A stretch of DNA of 32,566 nucleotides, from NCBI GenBank assembly GCA_038106885.1, contig JAYNFX010000013.1:1-32566 (forward strand), read 5' to 3'. The first letter of the stretch is position 1. Every line of letters starts with the position of its first letter. Source of the stretch: UBA3537 sp038106885 (GTDB lineage: Bacteria; Bacteroidota; Bacteroidia; Flavobacteriales; Flavobacteriaceae). This document shows positions 1-8,005 of the stretch, in pieces. The notes under the pieces were generated by a model. That model searched no databases and was not told the origin of the DNA. It saw only the letters and a program-made list of their open reading frames with translations. Made by a program: the position numbers and the translations under genes.

Positions 1-719
1 TTTTTTTCAATTATAAATAATAATTCTTTGACCTCTCCCTTTAATCCAACAACGTGAATTTCTTTGGTGTTTTTAAGAGCTCTCAGTGCAGATTTAATAT
101 CTAACATGGGAGATAATTTGACTAATATATTTTTACTTTTTTTTGTCAGAGTTTCAATATTATCCGAAATGTTAGGATTATAATCTTTTATTAATATCTT
201 TTTTTGTTTTTTATTATCCCTTCTTGAAGGATCTACATAAATCCAATCGAATATTTCTTCATTTTGATCTAGAAATTTTAATCCATCAATTGTAATATTT
301 TCAATATTTTTTGCGTTTAATACACTTGCATTATGTGACGAAATATTAGAGAGTTTTTTATTTATTTCACAATGAATAACTTTATTTATTTTCTTTGAGA
401 AATAGAAACTATCAACTCCAAAGCCACCAGTAATATCAATGATTTTTTTTCCTTTAACTATGCTGCTTTTATATTTTGCAGTTTTTTCAGAAGATGATTG
501 TTCTAGATTAAGCTTATTTGGGTAGATTATTTTATCGTTGTTGTACCAAGTCGGCAGTTTTTTTCTAATTTTAATTTTAGCTTCAATCTGTTCAACTAAT
601 TCAGCCATTTTAATTTCTTCGAATGGACTTTTTTTGAAAATTAAGTAATCTATGTTACCACTTAGATGATCATTAATAAAATCTTGCACTTGTTTTTTAT
701 TAAGATTTAGGTTAATCAT
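1..719 (-). CDS. THUMP-like class I SAM-dependent methyltransferase (partial, 3' end beyond left edge)
   Basis: The minus-strand frame opens with ATG at 719-717 (MINLNLNKKQVQDF) and stays open to base 1, so about 239 residues are visible and the C-terminus is missing. A glycine-rich SAM-binding motif I is seen as IIDITGGFGVDSFYF near residue 95, followed by an acidic post-I strand (VIHCEINKKLS) and the motif IV-like DWIYVDPSRRD. This is the pattern of the Bacteroidota class I methyltransferases that carry a C-terminal THUMP-like domain; that domain would lie largely outside the window. The substrate is unknown; a nucleic acid, probably RNA, is inferred from the family and the neighbours. The start overlaps the end of the upstream SpoU methyltransferase gene by 8 bases, which suggests translational coupling and a shared transcript. 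Confidence 0.8.
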   Translation of the reverse strand, partial: MINLNLNKKQVQDFINDHLSGNIDYLIFKKSPFEEIKMAELVEQIEAKIKIRKKLPTWYNNDKIIYPNKLNLEQSSSEKTAKYKSSIVKGKKIIDITGGFGVDSFYFSKKINKVIHCEINKKLSNISSHNASVLNAKNIENITIDGLKFLDQNEEIFDWIYVDPSRRDNKKQKKILIKDYNPNISDNIETLTKKSKNILVKLSPMLDIKSALRALKNTKEIHVVGLKGEVKELLFIIEK

Positions 720-1242
720 TATCTAATATTTTTGTTGTCTCATACAGTGCTATTGATGCTGCTTGAACTACATTCATACTACTATTTTGTCCAAACATTT
801 CAATATGATATACGCTGTCAGCTAAATTTAAAAGTTTTGAATCAATTCCATATCTTTCACTTCCAATAAGTAAAACAATTTTGCTTTTATTTTCAAATTC
901 AATTTTTGAAATTGGTATGCTTTTTTTTGTGATTTCAATTGCTACTATTTTATATTTTTTTTGCTTGAGATTTTTTATCAAATTTATTGTGTCTTCATTT
1001 TGTTCAAAATTAACTTCCTTTTCTGCCGATCTGGTGATATTCCATACTTTATTATTTAATTTTACAATAGGTCCGCCAAAATAAACTTTTTTGACCCCAA
1101 AGGCATCTGAAATTCTAATTAATCCTCCAATATTTGCAGGTCTAAGCACTCTATCAGTTACAACTACTAATGGAAATTCTTTTTTTTTGAACTTTGAATT
1201 GTAGTAGTTTAATTTAATTTTATTTTGATTTTTCAAAAGCAT
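712..1242 (-). CDS. SpoU/TrmH-family RNA 2'-O-ribose methyltransferase
   Basis: A 176-residue SPOUT (alpha/beta-knot) methyltransferase expected to transfer a methyl group from SAM to a ribose 2'-OH in tRNA or rRNA. All three SpoU signature blocks are visible: motif 1 as NIGGLIRISDAFGVKKVYF with the conserved Asn and Arg (about residues 37-55), motif 2 as IVLLIGSERYGID (about 122-134), and motif 3 as MFGQNSSMNVVQAASIALYE (about 149-168). There is no separate N-terminal substrate-binding domain, as is usual for the short flavobacterial members, so the target nucleoside cannot be named. The gene starts inside the end of the DUF4159 gene (23-base overlap) and its own end overlaps the next methyltransferase by 8 bases. 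Confidence 0.9.
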   Translation of the reverse strand: MLLKNQNKIKLNYYNSKFKKKEFPLVVVTDRVLRPANIGGLIRISDAFGVKKVYFGGPIVKLNNKVWNITRSAEKEVNFEQNEDTINLIKNLKQKKYKIVAIEITKKSIPISKIEFENKSKIVLLIGSERYGIDSKLLNLADSVYHIEMFGQNSSMNVVQAASIALYETTKILDND

Positions 1243-1786
1243 ATTTTACAATGTTTGCTCCCATTTTTAGCGCTTGATCTCTTACTTGCTGGGTATCATT
1301 ATGTACTTCTTGATCTTCCCATCCATCGCTTAGATCACTCTCGTATGTAAAGAGCAGAACTAAATCATTATCATTAAATATTCCAAGTGCCTTTGGAGAT
1401 AAACCATCGTGCTCATGGATCTTAGGCAATCCAATGGGAAATTTAAACCATCCTTGGAATATTGGATGATTAAGAGGAATTTCTTTTAATTCTTTGTTTG
1501 GAAATAGTTTTTTTATTTGTGGTAATAAATATGGCTTCATACCATAATTATCATCAATATGTAAAAATCCACCAGAAAATAAATAAGTTCTTAAGTTTTT
1601 TACTGATTCATTTGAAAAAAAAACGTTTCCATGGCCAGTCATAAAAATCATTGGATAATCAAATATTTTAGGGTCATTCGAATCAACAACTTTCGGCTCT
1701 AAATTAATCTTTGTATTCAAATTATCATTACAGAATTTGATTAAGTTCTTTAATGATGTTGGGTTACTGTACCAATCTCCACCTCC
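1220..1786 (-). CDS. DUF4159 domain protein (partial, N-terminus lost in assembly gap)
   Basis: The 188 visible residues begin at the gap with GGGDWYSNPTSLKNL and end in a normal stop at 1220. The run YPMIFMTGHGNVFFS, the motif SGGFLHIDDNYGM and the segment LPKIHEHDGLSPKALG are typical of DUF4159, a Bacteroidota family of about 210 residues, usually exported, with a flavodoxin or class-I-amidotransferase-like fold. The function is not established. About 25-30 residues, including the expected signal peptide, are missing in the N run. The open frame through the Ns joins this to rsmE only by chance: the two belong to different families and the gap length is arbitrary. The 3' end overlaps the SpoU methyltransferase start by 23 bases. 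Confidence 0.85.
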   Translation of the reverse strand, partial: GGGDWYSNPTSLKNLIKFCNDNLNTKINLEPKVVDSNDPKIFDYPMIFMTGHGNVFFSNESVKNLRTYLFSGGFLHIDDNYGMKPYLLPQIKKLFPNKELKEIPLNHPIFQGWFKFPIGLPKIHEHDGLSPKALGIFNDNDLVLLFTYESDLSDGWEDQEVHNDTQQVRDQALKMGANIVKYAFEKSK

Positions 1787-1886
1787 NNNNNNNNNNNNNN
1801 NNNNNNNNNNNNNNNNNNNNNNNNNNNNNNNNNNNNNNNNNNNNNNNNNNNNNNNNNNNNNNNNNNNNNNNNNNNNNNNNNNNNNN
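1787..1886. other. assembly gap of exactly 100 N
   Basis: A run of 100 unresolved bases, the conventional placeholder for a gap of unknown size. From family lengths, the missing sequence should hold about 109 C-terminal residues of RsmE and about 25-30 N-terminal residues of the DUF4159 protein. The true gap is therefore probably around 400 bases or more. Confidence 0.98.
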
Positions 1887-2266
1887 ATTACTTTTTTATA
1901 GCGTTCAGCTTTTATGATTTTTCGCTCACTATGTTTACAAATTATAGGAGTTATAGTGTTTACTCCAATTTCAGTAGCTTTTTCAATAAACCATTCATAT
2001 CTATCATTTAGTTTAGTAGGTGCAACTGCAAGATGAATTTTAAAATCATTGGGTTTTGAGTATGATACGTTTATAATTTTCACCTTACATTTAATATGAC
2101 TTTCAATTTCTATTTCAGCTTCAAATAGATATCCTTTGCCATTGGTAATATATATTTTATCTCCTATTTTTTTTCTCAATACTTTATTGATATGACGACT
2201 TTCGTTCTTGTCAAAATAAAAGATTTCATCATTATCATTAAGATCTGAATTGAAAAATAATTGCAT
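1887..2266 (-). CDS. rsmE: 16S rRNA (uracil1498-N3)-methyltransferase RsmE (partial, C-terminus lost in gap)
   Basis: The 126 visible N-terminal residues match RsmE, the SPOUT enzyme that methylates N3 of U1498 in 16S rRNA using SAM. The first 70 or so residues form the PUA-like RNA-binding domain (SRHINKVLRKKIGD and the segment ITNGKGYLFEA). The methyltransferase domain then begins with LAVAPTKLNDRYEWFIEKAT and GVNTITPIICKHSERK, a highly characteristic stretch. The SAM-binding knot (GPEGG-type loop) falls in the gap and cannot be checked. The normal length is about 235-245 residues, so roughly 109 are missing. The start lies 8 bases downstream of the tsaD stop, which suggests co-transcription. 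Confidence 0.92.
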
Positions 2267-2274
2267 GTTAAATA

Positions 2275-3297
2275 TTATATTTTCAGCCTTGCTTCAGCTG
2301 TAGTGTTTTGAGTTGTAAAGTCTTCATTTAAGTATTTTAAATATCCAACAATTGCAATCATTGCTGCATTGTCGGTGGTATATTCAAAAGCGGGTATAAA
2401 TGTTTTCCAACCAAATTTTTTTTCACATTTTTTCAAGTGATCTCTAATTCCCGAGTTCGCTGAAACTCCACCTCCGATAGCAATCCTGTTAATTTCAGTT
2501 TCTTTAACTGCTTTTTTTAGTTTGTCCAATAAAATACCAACTATTGTATATTGTATTGAAGCACAAATATCATTAATATTTTCAGCTACAAAATTCAAAT
2601 TTTTTTTTGTTTCATTTTTTATAAAGTACATTATGGCAGTTTTTAAACCTGAAAAACTGAAGTTTAAACCATCAACTTTAGGTTTTGTGAAACTAAATTT
2701 TAATGGATTTCCCTTTTTAGCAAATTTGTCAATTTCTGGGCCAGCAGGATATCCAAGGCCAAGAATTTTTCCGCTTTTGTCAAAGGCTTCTCCAACAGCA
2801 TCGTCAATGGTTTCGCCAATCACACTCATATCAAAGTGATCATTTACTTTAACAATTTGAGTATGGCCACCAGATATTGTCATCGCTAGAAAAGGAAATT
2901 CAGGCTTTTCATATCCTTCTTTATCAATAAAATGTGCTAAAATATGAGCTTGCATATGATTTACTTCAATAAGTGGTATGTTTAAACCAAGAGAAAGTGA
3001 CTTTGCAAAAGAAGTGCCTACTAAAAGGGATCCCATTAGTCCTGGTCCTCTTGTAAAGGCAATGGCAGAAATCATTTCTTTTTTGATTCCAGCTTTCTTT
3101 AAAGCTTGGTCAACAACTGGAACAATATTTTGTTGATGAGCTCTGGACGCAAGTTCAGGAACAACACCACCGTAATTTTCATGTATTAGTTGATTTGCAA
3201 TAATATTACTTAGAATTTTTCCATTACACAGAATAGAAGCGGCTGTATCATCACAAGATGATTCTATCCCAAGTATGTAAATATTTTTTTTGACCAT
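2275..3297 (-). CDS. tsaD: tRNA N6-adenosine threonylcarbamoyltransferase TsaD
   Basis: Catalyses the final transfer of the threonylcarbamoyl group to A37 of ANN-decoding tRNAs (t6A), working with TsaB and TsaE. From the chosen start (MVKKNIYILGIESSCDD) the protein has 340 residues, the normal family length. The ASKHA-fold N-terminus GIESSCDDTAAS, the metal-binding HMQAH (His114 and His118), SGGHTQIV, the Gly-rich GGGVSANSGIR and the C-terminal TTDNAAMIA with its metal-ligand Asp are all present. The frame is open further upstream to an ATG at 3375, but that 26-residue extension is Lys/Asn-rich, unlike TsaD, and its ATG overlaps a possible promoter-like TTTCTTTG at 3373-3380; the later start is preferred. 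The gene is divergent from the TamB-domain gene, with about 200 bases between them. Confidence 0.95.
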   Translation of the reverse strand: MVKKNIYILGIESSCDDTAASILCNGKILSNIIANQLIHENYGGVVPELASRAHQQNIVPVVDQALKKAGIKKEMISAIAFTRGPGLMGSLLVGTSFAKSLSLGLNIPLIEVNHMQAHILAHFIDKEGYEKPEFPFLAMTISGGHTQIVKVNDHFDMSVIGETIDDAVGEAFDKSGKILGLGYPAGPEIDKFAKKGNPLKFSFTKPKVDGLNFSFSGLKTAIMYFIKNETKKNLNFVAENINDICASIQYTIVGILLDKLKKAVKETEINRIAIGGGVSANSGIRDHLKKCEKKFGWKTFIPAFEYTTDNAAMIAIVGYLKYLNEDFTTQNTTAEARLKI

Positions 3298-3502
3298 TGA
3301 TGGATTTACTCTTTTATTCTTTTTCTTTGTATTAGTTTGGCAATAAATTTGCAGTTTAAAACTTGTACATTGCAAAGAAATAAAAATTATGTTATTAATT
3401 TAATCCCTGTAACTTAATTTATTTCAGTTATTAAAATATTAATTTTATAGAAATATTAGAACAAAGATCAACATATATGTAAAAATTTTAGCAACTGTTT
3501 TT

Positions 3503-6500
3503 TTGCTTTTTCTTCTGCTGCTAATAACTTTTTCAATCCCTTCAGTTCAAACTTATTTTGGTGAATATGCAACTAATAGGATTAATGATAAATTTGGATC
3601 AAACATAAACATAAATAAAGCTAGTATTCAATTTAATGGAGACATTGAACTTAAAAATATTTTAATTAAAGACCACAAAAATGATTCATTAATTGCAATT
3701 GATGAATTGAATAGCTCAATTATTAGTTTTATGAAAATTAATAACAATAAGTTAATTTTTAGCGATATAGATATTTATGGGCTTTACTTTAATATCAAGA
3801 CTTATCAAGGTGAAATTAAAAACAACTTAGATGTTTTTGTTGATAGATTCAAAAAGAGAAAGAAAAAATCAACTAATATTTTTCAGTTTAAATCTAATAG
3901 TTTATCCATTTACAAGAGTCGCTTTATTCTTGATAATGAAAACAAATCAAAACATACTGTTTTAGATTTTAAGAACCTTAATATTGAAGCGGATAATTTT
4001 ATAATTAATGGACCTGATGTTGGTGCTGACATTGATAAAATTAGTTTTAATGACCAAAGCGGTATAAAGCTTAAAGATCTTAAAACAAAGTTTCAATATA
4101 CAGCTAGTTCAATGACTTTAAAAGATCTAAACTTGAAGACATATGGTTCTGAAATTTTAGGAGATTTAATTTTTTCATACAACAAGGGAGACTTTAGATC
4201 ATTTAATGATAATGTTATAATAAAATCAATCTTTAAAAAAAGTAAGATTTCTCTTGAAGAGCTTAATATATTTTATCCTCAGTTTGGTGGAGCTAATAAT
4301 ATAATTTTTGATGCTAAAACTACAGGAACACTAAATGATTTTGATTTAATCGATTTAAGTCTTCAGTCAAATGGAGGTACTGTAATTATTGGAGATTTTC
4401 ATTTTGATAATCTAATTGATTCTAAGGACAGAGAATTTGTAATGGCTTCTAACATTAAAAAATTATCCTCCAATTACAAAGATCTAAAAGGAATTCTTCC
4501 AGTTATTTTAGGGGAAAAATTACCTTCAAGTTTGATGTCTTTAGGTCTTTTTTCAGCTAAAGGAGATGTTGAAATTAACAAACAAAAAGTATCAGTTGAT
4601 TTTGATATCAATACTGAACTCGGTCAAATCAAAGCCGATTTGATTTTAAATGATATTATTTTTATAGACGCAGCAAGTTATTTAGGCCAGCTTGAACTTA
4701 TTAATTTTCGACTTGGTAAATTAATTGAAAATGAGATTGTTGGAATTGTTGAAACAAAATTGAATATTAAAGGAAAAGGTTTTAAGCTTAAAAATCTAAA
4801 CTCTAAGATTCAGGGAAAGTTTAAACTACTAGAGTTTAATCAATACAAATATAATGATATTGATGTTTTAGGTGTTGTTGAAAATCGTGTCTTCAATGGA
4901 CAATTAAAGGCGAATGATAATAATCTTAAGTTAGATTTTTCTGGTTTAGTAGATTTTTCTGGTAAAAAAAATATTTATGATTTTACAACAAATATAAAAC
5001 AAGCCAATTTAAATGCTTTAAATTTTTATACTAAAGACGATAAATCATCACTATCAGGTATAATTGAAATGGATATGCAAGGAAAGAACATTAATGATCT
5101 TTTTGGACAAATTAAATTCAAAAAATTAAAATATATTAACGATGATGATGACTATTTTTTTGATGACTTTTTAATTGTTTCAAAATTTGATTCTCTGGGA
5201 ATCAGGAATATAGAATTTGATTCTCCTGAAATCCTTCAGGGTAATTTTAGTGGATATTTTAAATTAGAAGAAATTCCTACTTTATTGAGAAATACATTAG
5301 TCAATGTTTATTCTGAAAGTAACCCAGTTAAAATTACAGAAAATCAGGTATTGAACTTCAATTTTAAAGTTTACAATAAGATTATCGAAGTTTTTTACCC
5401 CGATCTTAAATTTGGTTCAAATAGTTTTTTTAAGGGAGTATTAGAAAGTGATCCTAAAAAATCTATTCTTACATTTAAATCACCTGAAATCAAAAATGAA
5501 TCTTTTTTCGCAAAGAATGTGAAAATTAAGTTAGATAATGACAATCCGATTTTTAATTCTTTTGTGGAAATTGATAGTTTAAGTACCCAATATTTTAAGG
5601 CTAATGATTTTAGCTTGATTAGCTCAAATATAAATGACACCTTATATGTTAAATCAAATTTTAATTTTGGAAAAAATAAATCTGATGAATTTGATTTTAA
5701 TTTATCATATATAAACAGAGATAATATTCATGCTATTGACTTTAAGCCTTCAACTATTCAATATAAAAATGTAATATGGGAATTAAGAACCAAATACAAT
5801 TCAAAAAATACTTTTGTATATGATTCCAATACAAAAGGATTTAAACTTGAACCAATTAATATGACTAATAGTTTAGAGAAAATTATTTTTAATGCGAATG
5901 CTTTAGATTCATTATCAACAACAATTGATGTTAAATTTGAAGATGTAGATTTATCTAAAGTTACCCCTGATATTGATAGTCTAAAACTAGGCGGAATTGT
6001 GAATGGTAAGCTCGAACTTTTGAAATCAAATGGCACTTATTTGCCAAAATCATTACTAAGTATTAATAGTTTTAATGTTAATGGATTTAATCTAGGGGAG
6101 TTCGAAGCTGATATTTCTGGTAATTCCTCACTCACCAATTATGATGTTGATGTTAAAATTCAAAATGATTTAAGCGAATCTTTTTCAGCAGTTGGTAATT
6201 TAGACGTTTCTGGTGATAAATCATTTTTAAACTTAGATTTGAGTTTTAATGAATTTATTCTGAATCCTTTAAATCCTTTTGGTGGTGGTGCTGTATCTAA
6301 TATTAGAGGAAATGTTTCAGGTAAATCAAAAATCACTGGAAGATTAGAAAGACCTAAGATTAACGGATTGTTGATATTAGATGATGGAGGTTTTTCAATT
6401 CCTTATTTAAATATTGATTATGAGTTTAATAATAGTACTCGAATAATTTTAGCTGACCAAAGTTTTATTTTTGATTCCGCTAATTTTATTGATACAAAAT

Positions 6501-7873
6501 TTAATTCTAAAGCTCAACTAAATGGTAAAATGAGTCATGTTAATTTTACAAACTGGTCACTTGATACAAAAATTCAAACTGATAGATTGCTTGTTTTGGA
6601 TACCGAACAAAGAGAAGAATCACTTTATTATGGTACTAGTTATGTTACAGGTAATATTGATGTTTCAGGACCAATGAATCAATTGTTTGTTGAGGCTAAT
6701 GTCTCAACCTCTGAAGGCACAATTTTTAAAATACCCTTAAGTGATAGTGAAATGATTAGTGAGAATTCTTACATTAAATTTGTTAGTAGAGATGAAAAAA
6801 GTAATAAATCTATAAGGAATGTAAAGTTAGATGAAATTAAAGGTATTGAGATGGAATTCAATATGGATGTTACTGATGATGCTGAAATTGAAATTGTGAT
6901 AGATCCCGACAGTGGAAGTTCAATAATTGGTAGAGGGAATGGAAGTATTCTTGCACAAATCAATACAAATGACAAATTTCAAATGTATGGAGATTTTTTA
7001 GTACTTGATGGTTATTATAATTATAGTCTAGGAAAATTAATTCAGAAGAAATTTAAATTGGTTAAAGATGGTTCATTACAATGGGATGGTAATCCACTTA
7101 AAGCTGAAATTAATATTGAGGCAATATATGATGGAATTAGTGTTAATCCTTCAACTTTGTTAGATAATCCAATTAATCAGAGTATTCCAGTTGAGGTAAA
7201 AGTTAATTTAACTGGTGCTTTAGAAAAGCCTGATTTAGATTTTGATATTAGTTTTCCAAAAATAAATTCTACCCTAAATAATGAACTTCGAGATAGACTA
7301 CGTGACAAAGATAAAAGGCAATTTCAAGCTTTGTCTTTACTTGCAACAGGATCATTTAGGAGTAAAATTGCACTTGATTCTCAGGATGCATTTGAATTAG
7401 TATCGGATGGAGTGACAAATGTCCTAAATGATATATTTTCTAATGATGATAATAAAGTTAAATTAGGATTGGATTTAGATATTGGTGAAAATACTCCTGA
7501 ATATGAGACCGATAGCAGAGTAGGGGTTACACTTTCTACAAAAATCAGTGAAAATATTTTAATTAATGGTAAGGTTGGTGTTCCCGTTGGTGGAGTAAGT
7601 CAATCAACAGTTGCAGGTGATTTTGAAGTTGAATTATTATTAAATGAAGATAGAACATTATCATTAAAATTCTTTAACAGAGAAAATAGTATTCAAAATT
7701 TCGGAGAGCAGATAGGATACACTCAAGGATTAGGGTTGTCTTATAATATTGAATTTGATAATTTAAAAGAGCTTTTAAAAGAGTTATTTTCTAAAAATCA
7801 AAAGGAACAAATTAAGATATCTGAAGAAAAAAATGAAAAATCAAGTGTTCCAGACTACATTGAATTTAAATAA
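3503..7873 (+). CDS. tamB: Translocation/assembly module TamB-domain protein (DUF490)
   Basis: A 1,456-residue, mostly beta-strand protein expected to be anchored in the inner membrane and to span the periplasm, moving lipids or helping outer-membrane protein assembly. The N-terminus is one hydrophobic segment followed by the typical SIPSVQTYFGEYATNRIND. Long repetitive AsmA/TamB-like beta repeats follow. The C-terminal DUF490 domain is shown by VDVSGPMNQL-like strands, LDFDISFPKINSTLNNE and RQFQALSLLATGSF. The only NTG start in the frame is TTG at 3503, in the middle of the hydrophobic segment. The frame stays open upstream to 3443 and encodes basic residues plus more of the transmembrane helix, so the true N-terminus is probably longer (see findings). 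It lies next to tsaD, as in many Flavobacteriia. Confidence 0.88.
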   Translation: MLFLLLLITFSIPSVQTYFGEYATNRINDKFGSNININKASIQFNGDIELKNILIKDHKNDSLIAIDELNSSIISFMKINNNKLIFSDIDIYGLYFNIKTYQGEIKNNLDVFVDRFKKRKKKSTNIFQFKSNSLSIYKSRFILDNENKSKHTVLDFKNLNIEADNFIINGPDVGADIDKISFNDQSGIKLKDLKTKFQYTASSMTLKDLNLKTYGSEILGDLIFSYNKGDFRSFNDNVIIKSIFKKSKISLEELNIFYPQFGGANNIIFDAKTTGTLNDFDLIDLSLQSNGGTVIIGDFHFDNLIDSKDREFVMASNIKKLSSNYKDLKGILPVILGEKLPSSLMSLGLFSAKGDVEINKQKVSVDFDINTELGQIKADLILNDIIFIDAASYLGQLELINFRLGKLIENEIVGIVETKLNIKGKGFKLKNLNSKIQGKFKLLEFNQYKYNDIDVLGVVENRVFNGQLKANDNNLKLDFSGLVDFSGKKNIYDFTTNIKQANLNALNFYTKDDKSSLSGIIEMDMQGKNINDLFGQIKFKKLKYINDDDDYFFDDFLIVSKFDSLGIRNIEFDSPEILQGNFSGYFKLEEIPTLLRNTLVNVYSESNPVKITENQVLNFNFKVYNKIIEVFYPDLKFGSNSFFKGVLESDPKKSILTFKSPEIKNESFFAKNVKIKLDNDNPIFNSFVEIDSLSTQYFKANDFSLISSNINDTLYVKSNFNFGKNKSDEFDFNLSYINRDNIHAIDFKPSTIQYKNVIWELRTKYNSKNTFVYDSNTKGFKLEPINMTNSLEKIIFNANALDSLSTTIDVKFEDVDLSKVTPDIDSLKLGGIVNGKLELLKSNGTYLPKSLLSINSFNVNGFNLGEFEADISGNSSLTNYDVDVKIQNDLSESFSAVGNLDVSGDKSFLNLDLSFNEFILNPLNPFGGGAVSNIRGNVSGKSKITGRLERPKINGLLILDDGGFSIPYLNIDYEFNNSTRIILADQSFIFDSANFIDTKFNSKAQLNGKMSHVNFTNWSLDTKIQTDRLLVLDTEQREESLYYGTSYVTGNIDVSGPMNQLFVEANVSTSEGTIFKIPLSDSEMISENSYIKFVSRDEKSNKSIRNVKLDEIKGIEMEFNMDVTDDAEIEIVIDPDSGSSIIGRGNGSILAQINTNDKFQMYGDFLVLDGYYNYSLGKLIQKKFKLVKDGSLQWDGNPLKAEINIEAIYDGISVNPSTLLDNPINQSIPVEVKVNLTGALEKPDLDFDISFPKINSTLNNELRDRLRDKDKRQFQALSLLATGSFRSKIALDSQDAFELVSDGVTNVLNDIFSNDDNKVKLGLDLDIGENTPEYETDSRVGVTLSTKISENILINGKVGVPVGGVSQSTVAGDFEVELLLNEDRTLSLKFFNRENSIQNFGEQIGYTQGLGLSYNIEFDNLKELLKELFSKNQKEQIKISEEKNEKSSVPDYIEFK

Positions 7874-7910
7874 AACATAAATTTTTATTTAAAAATATAT
7901 TTAGTTATTA

Positions 7911-7926
7911 ACGAAAACGTTTGATT
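7911..7926. promoter_or_regulatory. LacI/PurR-like palindromic operator candidate upstream of pfkA
   Basis: The 16-mer ACGAAAACGTTTGATT contains the perfect palindrome AAACGTTT and matches the E. coli PurR-type operator (ACGCAAACGTTTNCNT, LacI family) at most positions by eye. It lies about 80 bases before the pfkA start. A second related site sits just before the start codon. Whether a LacI-type regulator binds here is inference. Confidence 0.4.
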
Positions 7927-7989
7927 TTTGTTATATCATAAAATTATCTAACCATTAATAGATAATTCATAATTTAGTTTTATTAAATT

Positions 7990-8000
7990 CGCAAACGTTA
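7990..8000. promoter_or_regulatory. Second LacI/PurR-like half-palindrome just before pfkA
   Basis: CGCAAACGTTA carries CAAACGTT, the exact reverse complement of AACGTTTG in the upstream site at 7916-7923. It ends only five bases before the pfkA ATG. Paired sites about 70 bases apart could support looping or roadblock repression; this is inference. Confidence 0.35.
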
Positions 8001-8005
8001 AAAAT

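Noticed and set aside
881..1084. Plus-strand 67-residue frame inside the SpoU methyltransferase gene
   Set aside because: It lies wholly antisense to a gene with clear SPOUT motifs; the hydrophobic composition is a by-product of AT-rich antisense DNA.
3298..3375. 26-residue N-terminal extension of TsaD from ATG at 3375
   Set aside because: It is Lys/Asn-rich and absent from the TsaD family; the ATG overlaps a promoter-like box, and the start at 3297 gives the normal N-terminus.
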